The translations under genes and the position numbers were made by a program. Shown in pieces: positions 39,818-47,593 of a stretch of 64,000 nt of DNA. Numbering within the stretch: position 1 is the first letter of the stretch; every line of letters begins with the position of its first letter. The DNA is taken from assembly GCA_963817435.1 (NCBI GenBank), contig CAWFNY010000004.1, forward strand, positions 103,459 to 167,458. Reading direction: 5' to 3'. The notes under the pieces are model-generated. The model was not told where the DNA came from, did not search any database, and saw only the letters and a list, made by a program, of their open reading frames with translations. Source of the stretch: JADJOM01 sp963817435. GTDB taxonomy: Bacteria > Gemmatimonadota > Gemmatimonadetes > Gemmatimonadales > GWC2-71-9.

Positions 39818-40936
39818 TCAGGTGCCCAGCCGCTCGAACGGGCCGCTCCTGAAGATGCCGAAGCCGCCGGCGAGATCCATCGCCCGGTCCGCAATCCGGA
39901 ACGCCCCCTCCACCGCGCGATGCTTGGCGGCGACGATCTTGATGATCCACGCCGCGCCATGGTCCACGCCGCGCGACCACTCGTCCGCCACCTGGTTGAG
40001 GTGCGGCTCGATCGCCTCGAGGTCCAGCACCATCTCCGCCACCGCATGCTGCACCTCGGCGTGATACGCCATCGGGCGCGACAGCCCGATCGAGGTCTTC
40101 TTCCGCACGGTCTCGATGGTGAGATCGAGCGCCCGGCGCGCGAGGCCGGCGTAGATGTTCCCGAAGCCGAGCAGCCCCCAGGCGAAGACGCCGAGCACGA
40201 AGCCGTCCACCCCCGCCGCCCCCGGCCTCACCTTGCGGGCGATGTACTTGTCGGGGACGAAGGCGCCGTCGAGGATGGTGTCGTCGCTGCGCGTCGCGCG
40301 CATGCCGAGCACATCCCAGGTCTCCACGATCCGGAAGCCGGTGCCGTCGCGCGGCAGGAAGCCGTGCACCACCACCGGGTTCGCCGGATCGCTCATGTCC
40401 ATGCCGTGGATCCCCATGAAGTCCCAGACCGGCGTGAGGCTGCCGAAATGCTTGTGGCCGTAGAAGCGGTAGCCGCCCTCGACGCGCTCGGCGCGGGTGG
40501 TGGACAGGAGCAGCGGCACGTCGTTGCCTGACTCGGCGTGGCCGGCGGCGAAGATAACGCCGTCGGCGGCCGCCTTGAGCAGCCACTCGAGCGAGCGGTC
40601 CCCCGCGCGCCAGAGGTCGGCCACCAGGCCGGTCCAGTAGATATGCATGTTGACGGCGAGCGCATCGGCCGGCGCGTAGTAGCCGAGCCGCCGCTGCTCC
40701 CGGCACACCTCGGCCAGGGTCATGCCGAGTCCACCGAGCTCCCTGGGGATTGCCATGCGGAGGTAGCCGGAGTCGCGCAGCTCCTCGAAGTCCTCGGTGA
40801 AGAAGCGGTTGTCGCGATCGTAGCCGGGAGCGCGCTGCTGGAAGCGGACCAGCATCTCGTGGGTGAGGGGCGCGGATTGAGGGATGCGGGGCAGCGCCGC
40901 CCTGGCGGGCGGGGCGGATGAGGTGCGGGTCGTCAT
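39818..40936 (-). CDS. acyl-CoA dehydrogenase, C-terminus truncated by a repeat
   Basis: About 372 residues from the ATG at 40936, preceded by a strong CAGGAGG site. It has the FAD acyl-CoA dehydrogenase folds: helical N-terminus (FTEDFEELRDSGYLRMAIPRELGGLG), middle beta domain (AAGHAESGNDVPLLLSTTRA, FYGHKHFGSLTP) and C-terminal helices (GNIYAGLARRALDLTIE). It ends GIFRSGPFERLGT followed by TGA formed at the junction with a half palindrome. Family members continue ~30-40 residues (the FRDARLGRIHP-type tail with FAD contacts), so the native C-terminus has been lost. Activity is doubtful. The long N-terminal extension to 40975 is not needed. Confidence 0.8.
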   Translation of the reverse strand: MTTRTSSAPPARAALPRIPQSAPLTHEMLVRFQQRAPGYDRDNRFFTEDFEELRDSGYLRMAIPRELGGLGMTLAEVCREQRRLGYYAPADALAVNMHIYWTGLVADLWRAGDRSLEWLLKAAADGVIFAAGHAESGNDVPLLLSTTRAERVEGGYRFYGHKHFGSLTPVWDFMGIHGMDMSDPANPVVVHGFLPRDGTGFRIVETWDVLGMRATRSDDTILDGAFVPDKYIARKVRPGAAGVDGFVLGVFAWGLLGFGNIYAGLARRALDLTIETVRKKTSIGLSRPMAYHAEVQHAVAEMVLDLEAIEPHLNQVADEWSRGVDHGAAWIIKIVAAKHRAVEGAFRIADRAMDLAGGFGIFRSGPFERLGT

Positions 40937-41086
40937 GCCGATCCTCCTGAGGGGAAGGAAGTGAGAGGGGGACACCCCCTGCTCAGTAGGAGGCGCGAAT
41001 GGGGGCCGGATCGGCTCATGGGGGGCGCTTTGTCATCCCAGGCGTAGCGAGCGGCCTCTCAAGACTCGCTTCCGCCTTGCACGCGA

Positions 41087-41111
41087 GCGAGTATTACCGG
41101 ATATTACTCGC
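41087..41111. promoter_or_regulatory. inverted repeat at the start codon of the RHH gene
   Basis: GCGAGTA (41087-41093), 11 bp, TACTCGC (41105-41111), ending right before the ATG. Inside it TATTAC occurs twice, 10 bp apart (41092 and 41102), which places both on one DNA face. Such sites are typical for ribbon-helix-helix autorepressors. A half palindrome (41038-41065) lies just upstream. Confidence 0.55.
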
Positions 41112-41523
41112 ATGAAACGCCCGAAGATCGCCCGGATTTCCATCACCCTTCCCGCCGACCTGCTGCGGCAGGCCGACCAGGAGGCGAAGCGGCAGGGCCG
41201 CCCCCGTAGCTGGGTGATCGCCGAGGCGCTTCGGCGCATGCAGGCCGGCATCGGGGCGGTTCCGGGGCTGGTACGGGAGGCGACCGGTGCTTCCCCATAC
41301 GCGGCGGTTCAGGAGGAGATGGAGGTCGCCCGCGATCGGCGGCTCCGGGCCGCCCTGGCGCTGAGTCCCGGCCGAGCGACTGCGTCAGGCGAACGAACTG
41401 CTGCGTCTGGCCCGTGCCGTGCGGCCTGCGCGGCATCGCACGCAGGTCATCGCCTTTGACACCTTCGAGGATTTCTGGCTATGGAAGCGAGCCCACCGGG
41501 CCGCGGGAGCCGTCCGGAGCTGA
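41112..41523 (+). CDS. ribbon-helix-helix (CopG-like) regulator, one frameshift
   Basis: Residues 1-45 form an RHH DNA-binding unit (IARISITLPADLLRQADQEAKRQGRPRSWVIAEALRRM). Near 41370 the frame changes: CCCGGCCGAG probably stands for CCCGCCGAG. After the correction the protein continues ERLRQANELLRLARAVRP, then TQVIAFDTFEDFWLWKRAHR, and ends at TGA 41521-41523, a well-formed helical tail. It is likely the antitoxin or repressor partner of the nucleotidyltransferase-like gene, whose ATG (41481) lies within it. Confidence 0.7.
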
Positions 41524-41882
41524 CCGCCGCCGAGCTCGGTGGGGCGCTCAACCGCGAAGGCGCCCGGTACCTCATCATCGGCGGCATCGCCTGCATCCTG
41601 CACGGCCACGTCCGCGCCACGACCGACATGGATATCCTGATCGCCCGGACCCGGGAGAACGCCGAGCGGGTCCTGGAGGCTCTGGCCCAGGTCGGCTACG
41701 GCTTCGCGCGGGAGTGGCTACCGGAGGAGATTCTGCGGAAGCCGGTCACCATCATCGGCGATAATCCGGCCGTGGACATCTTCACCCTCGCGTGGAGCGT
41801 CAACTACGAGGACGCCGTGACCCACTCCAGTACGGTGGAGGTGGACGAGGGATCCCTCGGTCGTTGCACTCCCTCGGGATGA
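41481..41882 (+). CDS. nucleotidyltransferase-like protein (DUF6036/AbiEii-like), 3' truncated
   Basis: Residues 10-120 show the nucleotidyltransferase fold of toxin/AbiEii-like proteins: LGGALNREGARYLIIGGIACILHGHVRATTDMDILI, where the DMDIL pair would bind metal. After VEVDEGS the frame runs into a half palindrome (41848 on) and ends SLGRCTPSG, so the normal C-terminal third is gone. With the RHH gene before it, it forms a TA-like pair now probably inactive. The same 93-bp repeat sequence truncates the acyl-CoA dehydrogenase 2.1 kb upstream. Confidence 0.72.
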   Translation: MEASPPGRGSRPELTAAELGGALNREGARYLIIGGIACILHGHVRATTDMDILIARTRENAERVLEALAQVGYGFAREWLPEEILRKPVTIIGDNPAVDIFTLAWSVNYEDAVTHSSTVEVDEGSLGRCTPSG

Positions 41883-42108
41883 CAAACCTGCCGTTGTCTT
41901 CCCGAGCCGGCCTTTGTCATCCCGAGCGCAGCGAGGGATCCCTCAAGGTGAGCGCCGGTGCCCGCCTGTAGGGATCCCTCGGTCGTTGCACTCCCTCGGG
42001 ATGCCTGCCTGCCGTTTGTCATCCCGAGCGCAGCGAGGGATCTCTCAAGGGGAGCGCCAGTGCCCGCCTGTGGAGATCCCCCCGTCGTTTCACTCCCTCG
42101 GAATGACA
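41848..42108. repeat. palindrome cluster truncating the nucleotidyltransferase gene
   Basis: A right half palindrome (41848-41882), the diagnostic GTTGTCTTCCCGAGCCGGCC spacer, and two full palindromes (41914-42003 and 42017-42108). The first 93 bp equal 39723-39815 exactly. Confidence 0.9.
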
Positions 42109-42151
42109 AACCACCTGGCTTACTCCAATCCGGATCCCGCGGCTTCTCGCG

Positions 42152-42363
42152 CTAAAGGAGCTTCCGAAACTCCTCCACGGTGAGCCCGGCATCACGCACG
42201 ATCCCGCCCATCGTGAAGGCGTTGACTGGGTTGTGGCGTGGTATGGTCAGGATGCGAACGCCGTCGGTCATTACGATGTGTTTCCCCTGCGAACGACACC
42301 GAACCCGGCCTTCTCCAGGGCCCTGACAGCGTCCAGATGATTGATGCCAGGAAGTTTCGGCAC
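42152..42363 (-). CDS. hicA: HicA-family mRNA interferase, one frameshift
   Basis: Starts at GTG 42363 (VPKLPGINHLDAVRALEKAGFGVVRRG). At 42284-42287 a run of four C (plus strand) breaks the frame; with three it continues KHIVMTDGVRILTIPRHNP, then GGIVRDAGLTVEEFRKLL and ends at TAG 42152. The conserved His of the double-stranded RNA-binding-like HicA fold is in GKHIVM. HicA cleaves mRNA and is neutralised by HicB, encoded 4 bp upstream. The one-base homopolymer change may be a sequencing error or real inactivation. Confidence 0.75.
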
Positions 42364-42367
42364 GCTC

Positions 42368-42562
42368 TCAGACCGCGACGTCGACTTCCCGCATCTCCGT
42401 TCCGGCCAGCTCCTCGGCGACGGAGAGGTACTCGACGATGGCGTCTCGGATGTTCTCGACGGCCTCCTGCTCCGTCGCACCCTGGGACCAGCAGCCGGGG
42501 AGTCCGGGTACCGAGACGCTGTAGCCCTCTTCCGAGCGGTGCAGCGCGACCTTGTACTTCAT
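42368..42562 (-). CDS. hicB: HicB-family antitoxin
   Basis: A 64-residue protein with the HicB partial RNase H-like fold: MKYKVALHRSEEGYSVSVPGLPGCWSQG then TEQEAVENIRDAIVEYL. There is no C-terminal DNA-binding domain, so it is the short form that only neutralises HicA. It precedes hicA, the reversed order known for many hicBA loci. A GGAG ribosome site lies upstream of its ATG. Confidence 0.88.
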   Translation of the reverse strand: MKYKVALHRSEEGYSVSVPGLPGCWSQGATEQEAVENIRDAIVEYLSVAEELAGTEMREVDVAV

Positions 42563-42668
42563 CGGAATTCTCCAGAGGATGGTTGCACAACGGTAATCTA
42601 TAGCGACAACCGGGCGGCAAGGATGACCCGAATCAAATCGACGCAGGCACTGCAGGGCTGGCGACGGG

Positions 42669-42697
42669 GTAGGGGCGGGGCTCAGCCCCGCCCCTAC
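42669..42697. repeat. GC-rich short palindrome, second REP-like type
   Basis: GTAGGGGCGGGGCT - C - AGCCCCGCCCCTAC: 14-bp perfect arms around one base. Similar GC-rich hairpins appear at 48250-48275 (TGGGGCCGCGAT-GA-ATCGCGGCCCCA) and near 772-798. It is unrelated in sequence to the TGTCATCCC family. Confidence 0.7.
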
Positions 42698-42746
42698 ACG
42701 GAACCACCCCGTTCGCCGCTCGCCAGCGCATCGCGCTCTTCTTCGT

Positions 42747-43362
42747 TGTCATCCCGAGCGCAGCGAGGGATCCCTCAAGGTGAGCGCTGGCGCCCGCCTA
42801 TAGGGATCCCTCGGTCGTTGCGCTCCCTCGGGATGACAAACCTGCCTTTTGTCATCCCGAGCGCAGTCTTTGTCATCCCGAGCGCAGCGAGGGATCCCTC
42901 AAGGTGAGCGCCGGTGCCCGCCTGTAGGGATCCCTCGGTCGTTGCACTCCCTCGGGATGACAAACCCGCCCTTGTCATCCCGAGCATGTCTTTGTCATCC
43001 CGAGCGCAGCGAGGGATCCCTCAAGGTGAGCGCTGGCGCCCGCCTATAGGGATCCCTCGGTCGTTTCACTCCCTCGGGATGACAAACCTGCCTGTTGTCA
43101 TCCCGAGCGCAGCGAGGGATCCCTCAAGGTGAGCGCCGGTGCCCGCCTGTAGGGATCCCTCGGTCGTTGCACTCCCTCGGGATGACAAACCTGTCTTTGT
43201 CATCCCGAGCGCAGCGAGGGATCCCTCAAGGTGAGCGCCGGTGCCCGCCTGTAGGGATCCCTCGGTCGCTTCGCTCCCTCGGGATGACAAACCTGCCTTT
43301 TGTCATCCCGAGCGCAGCGAGGGATCTCTTCGAGCTCCGAGCCGAGCCCCAAGAAATCCCTT
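42747..43362. repeat. array of palindromes, six units with truncated arms between
   Basis: Full palindromes at 42747-42838, 42871-42962, 42993-43084, 43096-43187 and 43198-43289, and a sixth from 43301 that loses its right arm at ~43362. Truncated left arms (42850, 42973) sit between some units. Loops alternate between CAAGGTGAGCGCTGGCGCCC and CAAGGTGAGCGCCGGTGCCC types. No gene is present. Confidence 0.92.
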
Positions 43363-43459
43363 TCTGGAGACAGGCGGCGCGACACTCGGCGTTCGGGTGT
43401 CACTTCCCGGCGCTGGCTGCACACTCCTGCCGACGCACCCCGTAAAATTCGAGGGGCGA

Positions 43460-43816
43460 TGCACGGCATCTGGCTCGGAGTGCACAGCATTTGGCGGCGG
43501 CTGCACAGTACTTGGCTCCCGATGCACAGCATCTGGCGGCGGATGCACACTCCTTTTGCCGGAGTGCACAGCCCCCTTGTCGCGCTGCACATCGTTTGAG
43601 CCTTGGTGCACACCCTTCGGCTCGGCCTGCACATCATTTGGCGCGGGGTGCACGGCATTTGGCTCTGCCCGCACCTCGTCTGGGCCGGTCTGCACAGTCT
43701 TTGGCTCGGGCGCTCCGCTCTCTGGGAGGGACTGCACTCCCCTTCGGTCGGTCGGCACATCCCTGGGTTCCGGCTGCACACTCTTTGGCTCGACCTCTCC
43801 ATCATTTGGCTCGCTC
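43460..43816. repeat. 21-bp phased tandem repeat with TGCAC core
   Basis: Seventeen consecutive 21-bp units with no insertion or deletion; consensus about TGCACANCNTTTGGCNCGGNC. TGCAC recurs at the unit start in most units. 21 bp is two DNA turns and seven codons. On the minus strand one long frame reads it as heptads of the type EPxxVHx and another as Cys-every-seven. It begins ~520 bp before the start of an unknown gene. From 43817 to 43983 nothing further is recognised except the ribosome site of that gene. Confidence 0.85.
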
Positions 43817-43983
43817 CCGCGCGCACTGCCTAACGCAGGTGCTGCGTTCTGGCATGCCGCCTGCGTAACCTGCCACCGACCGGGCTCGGTTCGGGCCGAT
43901 CCCGGTCGCCACGCTGCCGCTCCCCGAAGAGCGCGGCACCATTTCTCAACGTGGTTCTCCGGACCACACACATGGAGGGTTGC

Positions 43984-44694
43984 ATGGACACAAACATTCG
44001 CCTCAAGCTGGGCATGGCCGACGGCGCTCTCGGCTTCTGTCGAGATCACGCCGAAGGTGATCCCGCCATCGCCCCGGTCGCCGACCGGCTCGGTATCCTC
44101 GTCGGCCGGTCGAAAGCGCTGCTGGAGCAGCATCGCCGAGGCATCATCGCCGGCGTGACGGTCGTGGACGACAAGGTCAATCTGCGCGTCGCCATCGAAG
44201 AAGGCATGGCTGCACTCGGCGGCATCGCTCGGACTGCGTCGAAGTCGGTTCCCGGCATCACGATTCATCGTCGGATTCCTCGTCCGCATGCCAGCGAACT
44301 GACGCTGGTGACCAACGCACGAGTCTCCGTCGCCGAAGCCACCGCGAACAAGGAGAAGCTGGTCCCTTTCGGGCTCGATGACGCCATGCTGCAGTCACTG
44401 TCGGCCGATGTCGAGGCCTACAGCGCGGCGATGGTCCGGCAACGGAAGGTGCGTGCCGATCAGGTCGGGGCCGCGAAGGATCTCAAGGCGATCAGTTCGG
44501 AGATCATTGGCGTGGTGAAGAACCTGGATGCGATCTATCGGGTCCGGTTCAGGAAGAACCCGGAGCTTCGGGCGGCCTGGAAGAGCGCCCGCAACGTTCC
44601 GTGGGTGACGGCGACGAAGGAGGTGCCCGATCCCGTCCCGACGCCCACTCCGCCACCCACGCCGCCAACGGCTGATGGAGCCCATGCAGCGTGA
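43984..44694 (+). CDS. unknown helical protein, paralogue of the gene at 45100
   Basis: A 236-residue protein starting at the ATG at 43984, with GGAGGG 4 nt upstream. It is mostly helical and basic, with a Pro/Thr tail (PVPTPTPPPTPPT). No known domain is recognised. Its end region IIGVVKNLDAIYRVRFRKNP...LRAAWKSARNVPW aligns with KVVFHLDALNRIRFSADP...LAEWRTVRAATY in the gene at 45100, so the two are diverged paralogues. It lies after the 21-bp array and is followed by a terminator hairpin. Confidence 0.7.
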   Translation: MDTNIRLKLGMADGALGFCRDHAEGDPAIAPVADRLGILVGRSKALLEQHRRGIIAGVTVVDDKVNLRVAIEEGMAALGGIARTASKSVPGITIHRRIPRPHASELTLVTNARVSVAEATANKEKLVPFGLDDAMLQSLSADVEAYSAAMVRQRKVRADQVGAAKDLKAISSEIIGVVKNLDAIYRVRFRKNPELRAAWKSARNVPWVTATKEVPDPVPTPTPPPTPPTADGAHAA

Positions 44695-44723
44695 GTAGGG
44701 TGGCAGGGCGGTGGTTGAAGGAC

Positions 44724-44763
44724 CCGATCCCCTGAGCTCGCAGGCTGGAGTTCAGGGGATCGG
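44724..44763 (+). terminator. 12-bp-stem hairpin after the unknown gene
   Basis: CCGATCCCCTGA (44724-44735), 16-nt loop, TCAGGGGATCGG (44752-44763), followed by TGTGTTTGGG. Perfect stem; probable transcription terminator for the gene ending at 44694. Confidence 0.6.
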
Positions 44764-44769
44764 TGTGTT

Positions 44770-44915
44770 TGGGCGGTTGGGCGGTTAGACGGTTGGGCGG
44801 TTAGGCGGTTGGGCGGTTAGACGGTTGGGCGGATAGGCTGGTCACCCGGGGGGTGACACTCGAGACAGTCGGTTGGGCGACGAGGCTGCTAACCGCCTAA
44901 CCGCCTAATCGCCTT
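44770..44915. repeat. GGGCGGTT octamer array with inverted partner
   Basis: About eight GGGCGGTT/AGACGGTT octamers (44768-44837) and, after ~45 bp with GTCACCCGGGGGGTGAC (an 8-bp-arm palindrome at 44842-44858), inverted copies CTAACCGCCTAACCGCCTAATCGCC (44888-44912). The two can pair. No gene lies between 44695 and 45099. Confidence 0.8.
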
Positions 44916-45099
44916 CCTGCCAGCCTAACACCCGTCCGCACAATCACTTCCGCGCTCTTTGTGTGCTGGCGCACATTCGGGCACAGTCTTCGCATCTCCG
45001 CCCCCAGTCTCACCCGATCGCGACACATACGACTGGAGCCTGACACCCGACCGCCAGCAGGCGGTCCCGCTTTCCCCGGCATCGAAAGGACTCGATCGC

Positions 45100-45801
45100 A
45101 TGCGATGGTTCATCCGGCCGAAGGTCATCGGCGCTCGGCAGGTCCTGGCGTTCCAGGCCCTGCATCCCGATTCCAGTTCCGCGGCGGTCGCCTCGGTCGC
45201 CCGGCTCCGCCAGCTGGTCGAGGTACTCGCCGCGCTGCTGGTCGAGCAGGAGCGGCAGCAGGAGGCGGCGCGGGAGGCGATGGCGGAGCGGAACCGGGTC
45301 GAGCGGCTGCTCCGGGGTCTCGTCGCCCAGCTCGCGCTGCTGTTCCGGGTGCTGGCGCGGCACGAGGGGGTAGTTCCGCCGCCGGTGGTGGCGCGCACAC
45401 GGGGGGCTCCCGCCTTTGTGCGGGGTGTCGCCGCGGTGATCGCGGCGGCGGTCGAGCATCGGGAGCGGCTGCTCGGGTACGGGATGACGGCGGGACTGCT
45501 CCCCGAGCTCCAGGAGCGGCTGGCCGAGTATGAGGGGATCGAGGCGCGGCGGGAGGGGAGTCTCCAGGCGGCGCTGCTGACGTCACCGGCGATGGAGCAG
45601 GCGGGGGCGGAGGCCTCGAAGGTTGTCTTTCATCTGGATGCTCTCAACCGGATCCGGTTCTCGGCCGACCCGGTGCGGCTCGCGGAGTGGCGAACGGTCA
45701 GGGCCGCCACCTATCTGACTGGCGCCGGCGCGGCGGCCGGGTCGGCGCGCCGTCCTGCGGAGAGCGCCGATCTCGACGCTCACCCTGCCTCACGCCAGTA
45801 G
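45100..45801 (+). CDS. unknown helical protein, paralogue of the gene at 43984
   Basis: About 233 residues from the ATG at 45100 (MRWFIRPKVIGARQVL), following GAAAGGACTC. It is rich in long helices, with a likely coiled coil around ALLVEQERQQEAAREAMAE and VERLLRGLVAQLALLF. Its C-terminal third matches the gene at 43984. The function is unknown. The upstream open frame to 44959 is out of character and excluded. The UPF0149 gene begins 8 bp after its stop. Confidence 0.7.
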   Translation: MRWFIRPKVIGARQVLAFQALHPDSSSAAVASVARLRQLVEVLAALLVEQERQQEAAREAMAERNRVERLLRGLVAQLALLFRVLARHEGVVPPPVVARTRGAPAFVRGVAAVIAAAVEHRERLLGYGMTAGLLPELQERLAEYEGIEARREGSLQAALLTSPAMEQAGAEASKVVFHLDALNRIRFSADPVRLAEWRTVRAATYLTGAGAAAGSARRPAESADLDAHPASRQ

Positions 45802-45809
45802 GTGACATC

Positions 45810-46409
45810 ATGCCACGAGTGATTCGCGGTCACAGCCGGTCGGCGGCGAAGCTCCACGACCTGCCTCTCGATGGGGAGGAGCAGCAGTTCCTGGACGACT
45901 TCCTGCGTCAGGGAGTCGGGGACCTCGAGAGCTTCATGGAGCTGGACGGGTTCATCACGGCGCTGGTGGTGGTGCCCGGTCCGCAGATGCCGGCCAGTTG
46001 GCATGGGGTCATCTTCGGCGGGATGGACGACGAGGATGTGCTCACCCGGCTGTTCGCGGCGGAGGCGCGGGGGATCCTGGCGCTGGTGCTCCGGCACTGG
46101 CGCACGGTGCGGCGGCGGGCGTTCGCGACGGGGCGGTGGACGCTGCCGGAGGACGACGAGGACACCTGCATCCGCGAGTCCGACTGGGCCGAGGGGTTCC
46201 TGGACGGGATCTCCCGAACCGAGGAGGAGTGGGGCGCGGTGCTCACCCGCGATCGGTGCGACGCGCTGCTCGTGCCGGTGCGGCGAGTGGCGGAGCTGCC
46301 GCTCAGCGGGCGAGGGTTGCCGGCGCTTTCCGGGGAGCAGCATGCCGCACTGGAGCTGGAGCTGGTGCTCGCGACGGGGGCGTTGTATCTGGGGGTGAGG
46401 GGGAGGTAG
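45810..46409 (+). CDS. UPF0149/YecA-YgfB family protein
   Basis: A 199-residue protein matching the YgfB/YecA helical family: LESFMELDGFITALVVVPG, WHGVIFGG, then DWAEGFLDGI and a C-terminal helix bundle. Members often carry a C-terminal SEC-C metal motif, but none is present here. The role is unknown; YgfB-type proteins have been linked to regulation. It directly follows the second unknown paralogue on the same strand. Confidence 0.82.
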   Translation: MPRVIRGHSRSAAKLHDLPLDGEEQQFLDDFLRQGVGDLESFMELDGFITALVVVPGPQMPASWHGVIFGGMDDEDVLTRLFAAEARGILALVLRHWRTVRRRAFATGRWTLPEDDEDTCIRESDWAEGFLDGISRTEEEWGAVLTRDRCDALLVPVRRVAELPLSGRGLPALSGEQHAALELELVLATGALYLGVRGR

Positions 46410-46476
46410 GGCAGGGGCGGAGCTCCTGCTCCGCTCCTCCTAACGTCTGCGCAGCTTCGACAGCTTCATGCGCCGG

Positions 46477-46917
46477 TCAGGTGGCAGCGGGCCAGGGCGC
46501 GGCGACCTTGATGGGGGCGACCCGTGCGATGAGCCGGAAGTCCGCCAGATTGTTGGTCACGATGGTCGCGCCGAGTTCCCGGGCGGTCGCAGCCAGCAGG
46601 AGATCGTTGGCGAAGCTCCGCAGCCGCAGGCTTCCGGCGTAGCCGCCAAGTCCACGCAGGTCCCGATCGAGCTGGGCGGCGAGCTGCCACGTCGTGAGCG
46701 TCGGGACGTGGATTCTGCCGCGGACGCGGAAGGGCTCGACGAGGCCCAGAATCTGGCGGTGATGGCCGGGGCTCTGGGCGCCAGCAAGAAGCTCGTGGAT
46801 CACGACGGCACTGAGCACGAGCTGAGGCAAGGTGGCTCGATGGAATGCCCGGAACGCGGAAGGATCCGCGTCCCGGGTAAACGCCTGAATGTAGAGCTTA
46901 CTGTCGAGGAGGAACAC
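46477..46917 (-). CDS. vapC: PIN-domain toxin (VapC-like)
   Basis: A 146-residue PIN-domain protein. The acidic metal site comprises an Asp near the N-terminus (FLLDSKLYI), Glu in VIHELLAGA, Asp in RSFANDLLLAATA and Asp in VTNNLADF. VapC toxins are RNases that cut tRNA or rRNA. The antitoxin gene ends 3 bp before its start. The first motif has DSK where DTN or DSS is common, a mild deviation. Confidence 0.88.
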   Translation of the reverse strand: MFLLDSKLYIQAFTRDADPSAFRAFHRATLPQLVLSAVVIHELLAGAQSPGHHRQILGLVEPFRVRGRIHVPTLTTWQLAAQLDRDLRGLGGYAGSLRLRSFANDLLLAATARELGATIVTNNLADFRLIARVAPIKVAAPWPAAT

Positions 46918-46920
46918 CGC

Positions 46921-47151
46921 CTAGTGTGTGGCGGAGAAGTGATCCACAAACCCACCCTTGCCGACCAGCCCGTCCAGGCTGGCGTCGACCTCGGCGCGGA
47001 ACTGGGCGAGGTCGTTGACGGCATCCAGGGCGCGGGTGATCGCCTCGGTTTCGGTGGCCGCTCCCAGCACTTTCTTGGCTCGATCGATCTTGACCTGATC
47101 GAGGATCAGGTTCTTGCGCCTGAGCGCGGTCTTCTTGGGACGGGTCGCCAT
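46921..47151 (-). CDS. vapB: VapB-like antitoxin
   Basis: A 76-residue protein from the ATG at 47151. RRKNLILDQVKIDRAKKVLGAATETEAITRALDAV is the ribbon-helix-helix-like VapB pattern (type with the ETEAI..AL helix), and the acidic/aromatic tail FVDHFSATH should bind the toxin. It lies 3 bp before vapC on the same strand. The longer frame to 47223 lacks support. Confidence 0.85.
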   Translation of the reverse strand: MATRPKKTALRRKNLILDQVKIDRAKKVLGAATETEAITRALDAVNDLAQFRAEVDASLDGLVGKGGFVDHFSATH

Positions 47152-47593
47152 AGGAGGCCTCCTTGTCATCTGTATCGTAGCGCATGTGATCTGTACGGGC
47201 AAGGCTGCCACAGGTGACTTCATGCCGAGGAGGAGGGCCTCCTTCTGAGGGGGAGGGGGAGTGCGAAGGGCTCATCCTCTGGCCCCGGCTGTCGTGGCCC
47301 GCGGCCCAGGTTCCTCACCCCCTGGCCCCCTCTCCATTTGGTGGAGATTTGGATTCCGAGCGCAGCGAGGGATCTTCGGAGGCCGGCCCGTCCTCGGTCG
47401 TTTCCTCCCGCGGAGAACCGCCTTTTGTCATCCCGAGCGCAGCGAGGGATCTCTCAAGGTGAGCGCCGGTGCCCGCCTGTAGGGATCCCTCGGTCGTTTC
47501 ACTCCCGCGGAATGACAAACCTGCCTTTTGTCATCCCGAGCGCAGCGAGGGATCTCTCAAGGTGAGCGCCGGTGCCCGACCATAGAGATCCCT
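47152..47593. repeat. gene-free stretch with three palindrome copies
   Basis: 47152-47340 holds the vapBC promoter region and a GAGGGGGAGGGGG-type stretch without recognisable genes. A partial arm is at 47352-47375, full palindromes at 47426-47517 and 47529-47593. The last one loses its right arm at the stop codon of the DUF2442 gene: TAG is read from ...GAATAGAGGGATCTC. Confidence 0.85.

Noticed and set aside
42281..42290. Programmed frameshift in hicA
   Set aside because: A run of four C with no stimulatory structure or slippery heptamer; an extra base by sequencing or mutation is simpler.
42747..43362. Regularly spaced repeats that resemble a CRISPR array
   Set aside because: The repeated units are ~92-bp palindromes with nearly identical loops, not short repeats with unique spacers, and no cas genes are near.
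43460..43816. The 21-bp array as CRISPR or plasmid-type iterons
   Set aside because: There are no spacers, and no Rep gene or AT-rich origin lies beside it.
43200..44289. Long minus-strand frames across the 21-bp array (heptads with VH/VQ or with Cys)
   Set aside because: Both frames run into palindromes at their 3' end and overlap the gene at 43984 antisense at the 5' end, with no ribosome site seen. Kept only as a possibility in the findings.
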